Shown in pieces: positions 9,507 through 21,320 of a DNA stretch of 64,000 nucleotides. A program made the position numbers and the translations under genes. The stretch covers positions 5,828,001-5,892,000 of the forward strand of contig NZ_CP108352.1 in assembly GCF_036237275.1 (NCBI RefSeq), written 5' to 3'. Each line of letters begins with the position of its first letter. Position 1 is the first letter of the stretch. This stretch comes from Streptomyces sp. NBC_01353 (GTDB lineage: Bacteria > Actinomycetota > Actinomycetes > Streptomycetales > Streptomycetaceae). Below the pieces are notes generated by a model. That model made no database searches, was not told the origin of the DNA, and worked only from the letters and a program-made list of their open reading frames with translations.

Positions 9507-9856
9507 CCCCCGCCCAGCTGCGCGCCTTCTGCCTGGACTTCAACGACGCGACGGAGGAGTTCCCCTTCGGGCCGGACACCTCCGTCTTCAAGGTCGCCGG
9601 GAAGATGTTCGCGCTGGCCTCGCTCGACGGCCGGCCCCTGAGCATCAACCTCAAGTGCGAGCCGGAGGAGGCCGTACGGCTCCGCGAGGAGTACTCGGCC
9701 GTCGCCCCCGGCTATCACATGAACAAGCGCCACTGGAACACCGTGGTGGTCGGCGGGCTCCCGGACCGGATGGTCCGGGAGCTCATCGAGGACTCCTACG
9801 ACCTGGTGGTCGCGGGTCTGCCGAAGGCGGTACGGCTCCGCCTCGACCGGCCGTAG
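9503..9856 (+). CDS. MmcQ/YjbR family protein
   Basis: A 117-residue protein of the MmcQ/YjbR (CyaY-like fold) family. It shows the typical order DFNDATEEFPFG, KMFALASLDG, INLKCEPEEA and HMNKRHWNTV. Members are described as putative DNA-binding proteins, but the biochemical role is poorly known. It overlaps the CNNM/CBS gene by four bases and ends the phoH operon. It stops eight bases before the end of the convergent MFS gene. Confidence 0.85.
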   Translation: MTPAQLRAFCLDFNDATEEFPFGPDTSVFKVAGKMFALASLDGRPLSINLKCEPEEAVRLREEYSAVAPGYHMNKRHWNTVVVGGLPDRMVRELIEDSYDLVVAGLPKAVRLRLDRP

Positions 9857-9864
9857 AGACCTGT

Positions 9865-11253
9865 TCAGGCCTTCCGCCGCAGGCCCAGCCCGATCAGCAC
9901 CGCCGTACCGAGCACGATCGCCGCGTCCAGGGCGAGGACCGTGCGGACCCCTCCGTACAGGTCCCCGCCCGTGGTGGCGAGTGCCCCGAGCAGCGGGATC
10001 CCGACGGTGAGGCCGACCTGCTGGGTGGTGGTGACCAGGCCGGTCGCCAGGCCCTGCTCCCCGTCCGGGACGCCGGAGGTGGCGGTCACCCCGTACGAGA
10101 TGATCGCGCCCAGATGGCACATGGACGCCAGCGAGACGCCGACCCCCGCGAGGATCGCGCCCGACTCCGTCCCGATGGCGAGCAGCGTCGCCACGAACAG
10201 CCCCTGCCCCGCGAGCGAGAAGACCAGGACGCGACGGGCCCCGAACCGGCCGATGACCTTCGGGACGATCGTCCCGGCGAACACGGACACGGCGCCCTGC
10301 ACACCGAAGACCAGGCCGGTGGCGAAGGCCGAGAGCCCCAGCGTCTCCTGCAGGTACAGGGTCAGCACGAAGATGACGGCGGACATCATCGAGAAGGTGA
10401 TCAGACCGCCCAGATTGCCGAACGCCACCGTCCGCCGGCGCAGCATCGGCAGCGAGACCAGCGGGGCCGCGTGCCGTGACTCGACGACCACGAACGCGCC
10501 GAGCAGCACCACCCCGGCCACCAGCGTCACCAGGACATCCGCGCCGCCGAAACCGCGCTCGGCCGCCGTCGACAGGGCGTAGATCAGGGCGAGCAGCCCA
10601 CCCGTCACGGTCACCGCGCCCGGCACGTCGAGCCGGGGCCGGTCGGGGGTCCGCGACTCGGGCAGCAGGCCCGGTGCCAGCGGCAGCACGATCAGCGTGA
10701 ACAGGGCGAGCAGGCCCATCGTCGAGCGCCAGCCGAGGGTGTCGGTCATGACACCGCCGAGGACCATGCCGATCGTGAAGCCGAGCGACAGCAGGGTTCC
10801 CGAGATGCCGAGCGCCCGGTCGCGCTGCGGGCCCTCCGGGAAGGTGGTGGTCAGCAGGGACATGCCGGTCGGCACGATCGCCGCCGCGCCCAGGCCCTGC
10901 AGGGCGCGCCCGGCGAGGAACGAGGCCGGGTCCCAGGCGAAGGTGGCGAGCAGCGAGGCCGTGCCGAAGAGCGCGAGTCCCGCGAGGAACAGCTTCTTGC
11001 GCCCGTACAGGTCGCCGATGCGGCCGAAGAGGAGCAGGAACCCGCCGGACGGCAGGGCGAACGCGGTCACCGCCCACTGCAGCGCGGACGCGTCGAGACC
11101 GAGATCGGCGCCGAGGACGGGCAGCGCCACGTTCAGTACGGAGAAGTCCAGGGCCACCATGAACTGGGCCGCGCACAGCACGAAGAGGATGAGCCGGGAG
11201 CGGCCGGTCAGGGCCGGCTGGGTCGGGGTAGGGGGAGTGAGGGTCGTTGCCAT
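9865..11253 (-). CDS. MFS drug-resistance transporter (DHA2-like)
   Basis: A 462-residue MFS protein with about 14 hydrophobic segments. Motif C-like and A-like blocks are visible: FMVALDFSVLNVALPVLGADL in segment 1, and FGRIGDLYGRKKLFL in the 2-3 loop. The layout is that of EmrB/QacA-type proton-driven exporters. The ATG at 11253 is chosen because it sits inside a palindrome; an in-frame start nine bases upstream gives MVAMATTL. It is divergent from an XRE regulator, which is the likely controller. The substrate is unknown. Confidence 0.88.
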   Translation of the reverse strand: MATTLTPPTPTQPALTGRSRLILFVLCAAQFMVALDFSVLNVALPVLGADLGLDASALQWAVTAFALPSGGFLLLFGRIGDLYGRKKLFLAGLALFGTASLLATFAWDPASFLAGRALQGLGAAAIVPTGMSLLTTTFPEGPQRDRALGISGTLLSLGFTIGMVLGGVMTDTLGWRSTMGLLALFTLIVLPLAPGLLPESRTPDRPRLDVPGAVTVTGGLLALIYALSTAAERGFGGADVLVTLVAGVVLLGAFVVVESRHAAPLVSLPMLRRRTVAFGNLGGLITFSMMSAVIFVLTLYLQETLGLSAFATGLVFGVQGAVSVFAGTIVPKVIGRFGARRVLVFSLAGQGLFVATLLAIGTESGAILAGVGVSLASMCHLGAIISYGVTATSGVPDGEQGLATGLVTTTQQVGLTVGIPLLGALATTGGDLYGGVRTVLALDAAIVLGTAVLIGLGLRRKA

Positions 11254-11264
11254 GGCAACCACCC
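11241..11264. promoter_or_regulatory. Palindromic operator over the MFS start codon
   Basis: A perfect 14-bp palindrome GTTGCCATGGCAAC (11246-11259) extends, after one mismatch on each side, into GGGT/ACCC arms covering 11241-11264. It includes the start codon of the MFS gene and lies about 85 bases upstream of the divergent XRE regulator. Position and symmetry suggest a repressor site for the exporter. Binding is an inference. Confidence 0.5.
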
Positions 11265-11345
11265 TCGGCGCGCGGGAACAAGAGTGGGGAGCGGGAACTT
11301 ATCCTGTTGGTCGCACCACCAGGCATCCCGGGGGAGGAAGCACAC

Positions 11346-12233
11346 GTGGCCACAGCGGTCGAGAGCACGGACGCCAAGGGGCACCGACTGGCCGAACTGC
11401 GCGAGTTCCTGATGAGTCGTCGGGCCCGAGTCAGGCCGGCCGAGGCCGGTCTGCCGGACGGCGGCGCCCGTCGCCGTACGCCCGGCCTGCGCCGCGAGGA
11501 GGTCGCCGTCCTCGCGGGCGTCGGGGTCTCCTGGTACCAGTGGCTGGAGCAGGGCAGGGACATCACGGTCTCACCGCAGGTGCTCGACTCCGTGGCGCGT
11601 GTGCTGCGGCTCAGCGGGGCGGAGCGGCGCCATCTGTACGTCCTCGCCGGGCTCAACCCGCCCGCGCCGGAGGTCGATCCGGAGGCGCGGGACATGTGCG
11701 CGGGGCTGCGCCGGCTGATCGATGCGTGGATGCCGTTCCCGGCACACATCATGGACGCGTACTGGAACACGATCATGTACAACGAGTCGGCGGCCGTCGT
11801 CCTCGGGATGCGCCCCGAGATCTCGCAGAACTGCCTCGTCTCGTTCTTCACCGACCCGATCTACCGCTCCCGGTCGACCGACTGGCGGCGGCTCGCCCCG
11901 CAGGTCGTCGCCCAGTTCAGGGCCGCATGCTCGGAGTGCCCCGACGACGAGGGTTTCCGCGCGGTGGTGGAGGAGGCGAAGGCGGCGAGCGAGGAGTTCG
12001 CCGAGCTGTGGGAGCGGCAGGACATCTCCCCGGGCGGCCAGATCCGCAAGGAGATCGAGCACCCGCTCGTCGGCGTCCTGCACGTGGAATCCACGCAGTT
12101 GCGGGTACCCGCACGCCCCGACCTGACGATCATCATGCACACCCCGCTGCCGCAGGGCGACACGGCCGCGAAGCTGGAGTGGCTGGTCTCCCCGGAGGGG
12201 CGGCGCGGGGCGATGTATCCGGTGGCGGGCTGA
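11346..12233 (+). CDS. XRE-family regulator, MmyB-like ligand domain
   Basis: A 295-residue regulator. The helix-turn-helix (about residues 10-80) contains RRRTPGLRREEVAVLAGVGVSWY and the WLEQGRDI block. The remaining 200 residues match the MmyB-like ligand-binding region found in many Streptomyces regulators (AHIMDAYWNTIMYNESAAVVLG and later VGVLHVESTQLRVP). The start GTG 11346 is preceded by GGGGGAGGAAGC at good spacing. It is divergent from the MFS exporter and probably represses or activates it in response to a small molecule. Confidence 0.88.
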   Translation: MATAVESTDAKGHRLAELREFLMSRRARVRPAEAGLPDGGARRRTPGLRREEVAVLAGVGVSWYQWLEQGRDITVSPQVLDSVARVLRLSGAERRHLYVLAGLNPPAPEVDPEARDMCAGLRRLIDAWMPFPAHIMDAYWNTIMYNESAAVVLGMRPEISQNCLVSFFTDPIYRSRSTDWRRLAPQVVAQFRAACSECPDDEGFRAVVEEAKAASEEFAELWERQDISPGGQIRKEIEHPLVGVLHVESTQLRVPARPDLTIIMHTPLPQGDTAAKLEWLVSPEGRRGAMYPVAG

Positions 12234-12351
12234 GCCGGGGCCTGTACACAGGAGCGTCACACCCTCCGTATATCCTCCTCGCCGTCCGTACGCCGCTCAC
12301 GGCGCCACGGCACGTTCCGCTCATCCTCGTACCCCCAAGGGGCACTTCACC

Positions 12352-13071
12352 ATGCGCACTCGCATACGCCACGGCGTGGCCGCGGCCCTCGCCGTCTCCG
12401 CGCTCTCCCTGACCACCGCGTGCGGTGGCGGCGAAGCCCAGGACGACACCAAGAAGGGCGCCGACAAGCCGGCCGCCGAGCAGACCACGTCGGCCGCGCC
12501 CGCCACGCCGCTGACGGCCGCGCAGATGAAGGCCGGCGCGTTGGAGCTCAAGGATCTGCCGTCGGGCTGGAAGGCCGGCAAGTCCGAGCCGGACCCGACC
12601 GTCTACAAGGCCGACAAGCCGGAGTGCGAGCCGCTCGCCACCCTGTTGGCGGACAACGTCGCCGGTGCGACCACGGGTGCCTCGGCCGACTTCGAGCGGG
12701 GCAACTCCGAATCCCTGCTCAGCCAGCAGGTCATGACCTTCCCGGGCACCGGAGCCGCCGACTACGTCAAGAAGATCGGCACTTCCCTCGAGACCTGCGC
12801 CGGGTTCAGCGCCGAGATGGAGGGCATGAAGATGAAGATCACCCTCCAGAAGCTGACCGCTCCGCAGGGTGCCCAGGAGGCGCACGCCTTCCGGATGAAG
12901 ATGAACATCACCGATCTCAACATGACGGTGGAGTCGAACGTGCTGGTCGCCGCCCAGGGCACCGGCATGACCCGGTTCGCGCACGTCCCCGCCGACGCGG
13001 GCGGCCACAAGGACTTCGACGGCTTCGCCAAGCTCGCCGTCGAGAAGTTCGCCAAGGGCGCCCAGAGCTGA
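12352..13071 (+). CDS. Secreted lipoprotein of unknown function
   Basis: A 239-residue protein with a signal peptide (MRTRIRHGVAAALAVSAL) ending in the lipobox LTTAC, with the lipid-modified cysteine at residue 24. A Gly/Asp/Lys-rich linker (about 25-50) follows. The mature domain has two further cysteines (in KPECEP and ETCAGF) that may form a disulfide. I do not recognise the fold, although the size and PexRD-like DLPSGWKAG start resemble small actinobacterial sensor-type lipoproteins. It stands alone, with about 120 bases upstream. Confidence 0.75.
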   Translation: MRTRIRHGVAAALAVSALSLTTACGGGEAQDDTKKGADKPAAEQTTSAAPATPLTAAQMKAGALELKDLPSGWKAGKSEPDPTVYKADKPECEPLATLLADNVAGATTGASADFERGNSESLLSQQVMTFPGTGAADYVKKIGTSLETCAGFSAEMEGMKMKITLQKLTAPQGAQEAHAFRMKMNITDLNMTVESNVLVAAQGTGMTRFAHVPADAGGHKDFDGFAKLAVEKFAKGAQS

Positions 13072-13098
13072 CCCCACGCCCCGACTTATCCTCGGGGC

Positions 13099-13461
13099 AT
13101 GACACTCAACCCCGACCACGGCGACCTCGGCGCCGAGGACCTCAAGATCATCACGCTGGCGCGCAGCGCCCGCGCCCGCAACGGTGTGCCCGAGGGCGCG
13201 GCGGTACGGGACGAGACCGGCCGCACGTACGTGGCAGGGACCGTGGCCCTGGAGTCGCTCAAGCTGAGCGCGCTCCGGACCGCGGTCGCGATGGCCGTGG
13301 CCAGCGGAGCCCAGTCCCTGGAGGCCGCGGCCGTCGTCTCGACCGCCGACGCCGCCTCCGATGAGGATCGCGCGGCGGTGCGCGACCTCGGTGGGCCCGA
13401 GACCCCGGTGCTGCTCGCCGGCCCCGACGGGCAGCTGCGCGCGGCGGTCACGGCGGGCTGA
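13099..13461 (+). CDS. Cytidine-deaminase-like protein lacking catalytic motifs
   Basis: A 120-residue protein that follows the layout of a short cytidine deaminase: LKIITLARSARARNGVPEGAAVRDETGRTYVAGTV, then the helix where the family has its zinc site. The zinc-binding HAE and PCxxC motifs are absent; the sequence there reads LKLSALRTAVAMAV, with no cysteine at all in the protein. It is therefore probably not a deaminase. From memory, a protein of this kind often precedes era in Streptomyces, so it may be a conserved non-catalytic relative. The start ATG is at 13099. Confidence 0.65.
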   Translation: MTLNPDHGDLGAEDLKIITLARSARARNGVPEGAAVRDETGRTYVAGTVALESLKLSALRTAVAMAVASGAQSLEAAAVVSTADAASDEDRAAVRDLGGPETPVLLAGPDGQLRAAVTAG

Positions 13462-13480
13462 GGTCCGACGGGAGACTCGG

Positions 13481-13509
13481 AGGGGGTCCGGCGATACGCC
13501 GGGCCCCCT
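13481..13509 (+). terminator. Intrinsic-type terminator hairpin
   Basis: A GC-rich stem, AGGGGGTCCGGCG paired with CGCCGGGCCCCCT (one G-U pair, three-base loop), is followed by TT. It starts 20 bases after the stop of the cytidine-deaminase-like gene. Confidence 0.75.
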
Positions 13510-13584
13510 TTGCGCGTTTGTGAAGAATCAACGAACCTTCTCTTGTCTTCCCCTGCCCGTTGCGCGTCAATGACAGCGGTCCGT

Positions 13585-13599
13585 CCGACGGACCGTCAG
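13585..13599. promoter_or_regulatory. Palindromic motif upstream of exported protein
   Basis: CCGACGGACCGTCAG lies about 60 bases before the start at 13661. It matches, at 11 of 15 positions, the perfect palindrome 14234-14248 in front of the next exported-protein gene. It also overlaps another perfect palindrome (13577-13595, arms CGGTCCGTC and GACGGACCG). A shared regulator or sigma-factor signal is possible. Confidence 0.4.
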
Positions 13600-13660
13600 A
13601 TCTGCGCCTTCACGCAGCGTCCGCACCCCTGCGTGCTTCATCGGGAAGGGGTACGACCTC

Positions 13661-14134
13661 ATGAGAGGCAGCAACTTAGGAATCGGTGCGGTCCTCGCGG
13701 GCGCGCTCGCCGTGACCGGACTCGCCTTCGCCCCGGCGGCCGCCGCCGTCGCTCCGGGGACCGCCACGGCCACGTACGAATGCGGGATCTGGGGCGGCGG
13801 TCTCGCCACCCTCCAGGCCACGCAGAGCGGCACGGCCGCGACGATCACCCTCACCTCGGCCGTCAAGACGCCCGTCGCCGTCGGCGCCGACACCATCAAC
13901 GCCCAGCTGACGATGGCCAAGGGCGGTGGCGGCACCCGCGTGTTCAGCGGCCAGAAGAACCCCGCGCTCGCGGCGAACCAGTCCGTCACCATCGGTCCGC
14001 TCAGTGGGACCGTGGCCGTCGGCGACAGTCTCGACTCGTACTTCGCGGGCACCGCTCTCACCATGACGATCTTCGGGGTGACCGTGAACTGCGACGCGCT
14101 CACCTCGCAGTCGCCGGGGCCGTTCGTCTTCTGA
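13661..14134 (+). CDS. Small secreted protein
   Basis: A 157-residue exported protein. The signal peptide runs from MRGSNLGIGAVLAGALAVTG to an AFAPAAAA cleavage region. The mature part is about 125 residues, rich in Thr, Ala, Gly and Val, probably all-beta, with only two cysteines (in YECGIW and VNCDAL) that are well placed for one disulfide. No catalytic motif is seen. It precedes the WxL-like and DUF916 genes and shares an upstream palindrome with the former, so it may belong to the same surface complex. I do not recognise the family. Confidence 0.7.
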   Translation: MRGSNLGIGAVLAGALAVTGLAFAPAAAAVAPGTATATYECGIWGGGLATLQATQSGTAATITLTSAVKTPVAVGADTINAQLTMAKGGGGTRVFSGQKNPALAANQSVTIGPLSGTVAVGDSLDSYFAGTALTMTIFGVTVNCDALTSQSPGPFVF

Positions 14135-14233
14135 CGGGCCCCTGTTCCAGCCTTCACCGGCGTCGCCTCAGGCAGCGCCGGTACCTGTGTTGCACACGCG
14201 TCTGACCAGGCAAAACATCGATCTTGACAGTAT

Positions 14234-14248
14234 CTGATGGGCCATCAG
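14234..14248. promoter_or_regulatory. Perfect 15-bp palindrome upstream of WxL-like gene
   Basis: CTGATGGGCCATCAG has perfect 7-bp arms around one central base and lies 80 bases before the start at 14329. A TTGACA sequence is at 14224-14229, so the palindrome falls within a promoter-like region where a regulator could block or recruit polymerase. A related motif is at 13585-13599. Confidence 0.5.
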
Positions 14249-14328
14249 TCGGTGCATTTCGATTCCATTGACTTCTCCTCACGCGCGGCCGTCAATGGCG
14301 CCCTCTCATCCCTCAGGAGGGGGCACAC

Positions 14329-15660
14329 ATGGCACTGAGAAACCCGACCCGAAGACGGCGTTGGACCGCCGCCCTCGGCGTCGCCGCACTCGCGGTCGCA
14401 AGCGGCGCGCTGGCCGCTCCGGCCGGCGCCCTGGCGGCCGCGTCCCAGGCGGTGGACTTCCCCACGCACTGCGTCCCGCCGCCGATCGCCGGCATCCCGC
14501 CCATCGACGGCACCACGACCGCCGAGATCACCGTGGACAAGCCCACGCCCAAGGTCGGCGACACGGTCACGGTCACCTACAAGGTCACCAAACCGGCCGC
14601 GTCCAACCCGGTCGACCTGGCCCTTCCGGCCGACATCATGACCCCGAGCGGCAAGGTCGTCCTCGGTGGCGCCCAGTCCGGCGCGGTCACCGTCACCGGG
14701 CCCAAGAAGAACGACCCCGTCCCCGGCAAAGGCGCGTTCCCGCCGTTCTCGATGACCGGGACGTTCACGGTCACCGCGCCCGGCTCGATCACCCTCTCGC
14801 CCGGCGACTACAACATCCACACCAGCTACATCATGGAGCTGGACACCCCCTGTACGGTCACCAACCCGCCCGCCCCCGTCTCCGAGACGATCACGGCGAG
14901 CGCGCAGCCGGGTGCCAACGAGCGCAACATCTCGCTCGGCACGCCCTCCGGCGCACCGGGTGTCCGGGTCACCGTGACCGGCGCCAAGTTCACCCCGCTC
15001 GCCGAGGTCACCGTCGTCGGCCGCTCCGGCGCGGCGGAGACCGCCGACCGGATGACCGTCACCACCGACAGCCAGGGCGGGTTCACCGTCCGACTGATGG
15101 TCAACGACAAGGCGACCACCGGAGTCGTGGCGTACGAGGGGACGGCCTGGGATCCGGAGAAGGGCGCCGGACCGGCCGCGTACACCGTCATCGACGACAC
15201 CCCGCAGCCGCCGAACAGCCAGAAGCTCACGGCGGCCGTCACGGCGGGCGAACTGTCGATGACCCAGGCCGGTGACACGGTCCAGCTGTCGTCCGTCGAC
15301 TTCGGTCAGGGCGGCGCGGCGACCGGCGATCTGAAGACGGTGACGGTCAAGGACTTCCGCGGCGGCCCCGCGGGCTGGTCCCTGACCGGCAAGGTCACCG
15401 ACTTCACCGGACCCGGCGGCTCCATCGGCGCCGGAAAGCTCAGCTGGACCCCTGCCTGCACCACCAAGGCCGGCAGCCCCAGCACCTGCGTCCCCGGCTC
15501 GGCGGGCACGGTCGGGAGTGGCGGGGCGACCCTCGCCTCGACCGCGAACGGCACGGTCACCGGCGGTGAGTTCACCGTCGACGCCAAGGTCTCCCTCGAC
15601 GTCCCGGCGTTCACCGCGCCCGGCTCGTACGCGGGCGTCCTGACGCTCACGCTCAGCTGA
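14329..15660 (+). CDS. Exported protein with WxL-like C-terminal domain
   Basis: A 443-residue secreted protein with a Tat/Sec-like signal (RNPTRRRRWTAALGVAALAV, Ala-rich cleavage region near residue 38). It has beta-rich Ig-like segments at about 60-185 and 195-290 and a C-terminal domain from about 300. The latter contains GWSLTG (W350, L352), matching the first WxL motif, and ends YAGVLTLTLS, where a second WxL motif would have Trp. Four cysteines (48, 175, 377, 387) could form disulfides. WxL domains bind peptidoglycan non-covalently in low-GC Gram-positives. The next gene encodes a DUF916 protein, the usual WxL partner, which supports the call. Confidence 0.65.
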   Translation: MALRNPTRRRRWTAALGVAALAVASGALAAPAGALAAASQAVDFPTHCVPPPIAGIPPIDGTTTAEITVDKPTPKVGDTVTVTYKVTKPAASNPVDLALPADIMTPSGKVVLGGAQSGAVTVTGPKKNDPVPGKGAFPPFSMTGTFTVTAPGSITLSPGDYNIHTSYIMELDTPCTVTNPPAPVSETITASAQPGANERNISLGTPSGAPGVRVTVTGAKFTPLAEVTVVGRSGAAETADRMTVTTDSQGGFTVRLMVNDKATTGVVAYEGTAWDPEKGAGPAAYTVIDDTPQPPNSQKLTAAVTAGELSMTQAGDTVQLSSVDFGQGGAATGDLKTVTVKDFRGGPAGWSLTGKVTDFTGPGGSIGAGKLSWTPACTTKAGSPSTCVPGSAGTVGSGGATLASTANGTVTGGEFTVDAKVSLDVPAFTAPGSYAGVLTLTLS

Positions 15661-15732
15661 TCCGCAGACATGCTCACCGCGGGCCGGGCGCGCACCCGGT
15701 CGGCCCGCTCCGACCCCGGGGGGTTCCGCACC

Positions 15733-16680
15733 GTGCGCACCAAGCTGTACGTCCTCCTCGTCGCGGCGGCGCTCGTGCTGCTCGGCGCGCCCGCCGCTCC
15801 GGCCGCCGAGAACGGCGAGTGGGCGGTCTACCCGGCCGCCTCCCAGCTGGGCAGCCGGCCGTACTTCTATCTCGCGGCCGACCCCGGCACGACCCTGACC
15901 GACCGGGTCACCGTCACCAACAAGACGGGCGCGCCGCTCACCTTCCGCATCTACGGGGCCGACGCCTACAACACCGAGCGCGACGGCGGCTTCGCCGTCC
16001 GCACCAGCCAGGAGAAGCAGACCGGCGCCGGTGCCTGGATCACGCCCGAACGGACCCGTGTCACGGTCCCGCCCCGCTCCTCCGTCACCGTGCCCTACAC
16101 CCTCGCCGTCCCCGAGGACGCCGAGCCCGGTGACCACCCAGGCGCCGTCGTCGCCCTCGACGAGCGCGTGGAGGCCGGCGGCAAGGGCTCCGTCGCGGTC
16201 GGCGTGCAGCGCGCCGTCGGGGCGAGGGTCTACCTCCGGGTCAACGGCCCCACCGTCCCGGCCCTCGCCGTCGAGGACGTCACCCTCGACCAGGACCGGC
16301 CGCTCGTCCCCGGCGCGGGCGCGAGCACCGCCCTCATCGCGTACACCCTGCACAACCGCGGCAACGTGACCCTCAACCCCAAGGTGGCCCTGCGCGCCGA
16401 GGGCGTCTTCGGGCGCACCCTGCTCGCCCGGGATCTGGCGAAGATCCCCTCCGAGCTGCTGCCGCGCCAGAAGATCCGGCTCACCGAGCGCTGGACGGGA
16501 TCGCCGCAGTTCGACTGGGGCGAGGTGACCCTCACGGCCACCGCGAAGGACGTACGGGAGTCCGGGCGCGCGTCCTTCCTCGCCCTGCCCTGGCTCGCCG
16601 CCGCGGCCGTGCTCGCCGGGGGCGTGGCGGCGCTGATCGGGCTGCGGGTCCGGCGTCGCAGGGCCCCCGGCGGGCACTGA
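15733..16680 (+). CDS. DUF916 / WxL-interacting-protein-like membrane protein
   Basis: A 315-residue type I membrane protein with a signal peptide (VRTKLYVLLVAAALVLLG, cleavage near APAAPAAE). The DUF916 N-terminal domain shows WAVYPAASQLG, YFYLAADPGTTLTDRVTVTNKT, LTFRIYGADAYNT and the PPRSSVTVPYTLAVP block. A second beta domain and a C-terminal membrane segment (LPWLAAAAVLAGGVAALIGL) with a basic stop-transfer tail follow. In Firmicutes this family anchors WxL proteins at the wall-membrane interface. The GTG at 15733 follows a GGGGGG stretch; an ATG at 15670 has no ribosome binding site and would put 21 polar residues before the signal peptide. Confidence 0.75.
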   Translation: MRTKLYVLLVAAALVLLGAPAAPAAENGEWAVYPAASQLGSRPYFYLAADPGTTLTDRVTVTNKTGAPLTFRIYGADAYNTERDGGFAVRTSQEKQTGAGAWITPERTRVTVPPRSSVTVPYTLAVPEDAEPGDHPGAVVALDERVEAGGKGSVAVGVQRAVGARVYLRVNGPTVPALAVEDVTLDQDRPLVPGAGASTALIAYTLHNRGNVTLNPKVALRAEGVFGRTLLARDLAKIPSELLPRQKIRLTERWTGSPQFDWGEVTLTATAKDVRESGRASFLALPWLAAAAVLAGGVAALIGLRVRRRRAPGGH

Positions 16681-16718
16681 GTACGTGACGACGTCCCGCA
16701 TCGGGGAGAATGGCCCCC

Positions 16719-17655
16719 ATGAGCGCTCGCAATCAAGAATCCGAAGCCGTCCACCGGGCCGGCTTCGCCTGCTTCGTCGGCCGCCCCAACGCGGGCAAGT
16801 CCACCCTCACGAACGCTCTGGTCGGCCAGAAGGTGGCGATCACCTCCAACCGGCCGCAGACCACCCGGCACACCGTCCGCGGCATCGTGCACCGCCCGGA
16901 CGCGCAGCTGATCCTGGTGGACACGCCCGGCCTCCACAAGCCGCGCACCCTCCTGGGCGAGCGTCTGAACGACGTCGTGCGGACGACGTGGGCCGAGGTC
17001 GACGTGATCGGCTTCTGCCTGCCCGCCGACCAGAAGCTCGGCCCCGGCGACCGCTACATCGCCAAGGAGCTCGCCGGGATCAAGAAGACCCCGAAGGTCG
17101 CGATCATCACCAAGACCGACCTGGTCGACTCCAAGACGCTCGCCGAGCAGCTCATCGCAGTCGACCAGCTCGGCAAGGAGCTGGGCTTCGAGTGGCAGGA
17201 GATCGTGCCCGTCTCGGCCGTCGGTGACAAGCAGGTCCAGCTGGTCGCGGACCTGCTGATCCCGATGCTTCCGGAGTCCCCGCCGCTCTACCCGGAGGGC
17301 GACCTCACGGACGAGCCGGAGATGGTCATGGTCGCGGAGCTGATCCGTGAAGCCGCGCTGGAAGGCGTACGGGACGAGCTGCCGCACTCGATCGCCGTCG
17401 TGGTCGAGGAGATGATCCCGCGCGAGGACCGCCCGGCGGACAAGCCGCTGCTCGACATCCACGCGAACGTCTACATCGAGCGCCCCAGCCAGAAGGGGAT
17501 CATCATCGGCCCGAAGGGCAGCCGCCTGAAGGAGGTCGGGATGAAGTCCCGCAAGCACATCGAGGCGCTGCTGGGGACCCCGGTCTTCCTCGACCTCCAC
17601 GTCAAGGTCGCGAAGGACTGGCAGCGGGACCCGAAGCAGCTCCGGAAGCTCGGCT

Positions 17656-17660
<5 letters not shown>
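16719..17660 (+). CDS. era: GTPase Era
   Basis: A 313-residue Era GTPase. G1 is GRPNAGKS (residues 21-28), G3 DTPG, G4 TKTD. The C-terminal KH domain contains VYIERPSQKGIIIGPKGS. Era binds 16S rRNA and assists 30S assembly. The ATG at 16719 is used because GGGGAGA lies 10 bases upstream; an ATG at 16710 would be only one base from that site. The last codon plus stop lie in a short direct repeat shared with the end of the convergent emfourin-like gene. Confidence 0.96.
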
Positions 17661-21098
<3,438 letters not shown>

Positions 21099-21150
21099 CC
21101 GGCCTCGTTCGTCCCCGTCACCCTTTCAGGTCGACTTGAGGGGCAGTGCC

Positions 21151-21186
21151 GGAAGGGGGCTCGTCCGTTCGGGCGAGCCCCCTTCC
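21151..21186 (+). terminator. leuA terminator
   Basis: A perfect 13-bp stem, GGAAGGGGGCTCG (21151-21163) with CGAGCCCCCTTCC (21174-21186), has a 10-base loop and lies 52 bases after the leuA stop. There is no U-run, as is common in Streptomyces. Confidence 0.8.
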
Positions 21187-21320
21187 GCCGCTCCTGGCGG
21201 GTGTCGTGTCTCGGCCATGTCCGTGGCGTTCTGTGGACGAGGTGCTGACGCCGCATCACGGATGTGGTTAACATCACGCCCACGTCGGCAATGTTGCCGG
21301 TTCGTTAAGGGAGGTGCGGG

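Noticed and set aside
9248-11851. 867-codon minus-strand frame across the MFS/XRE region
   Set aside because: It crosses gene boundaries on both strands and has no coherent domain.
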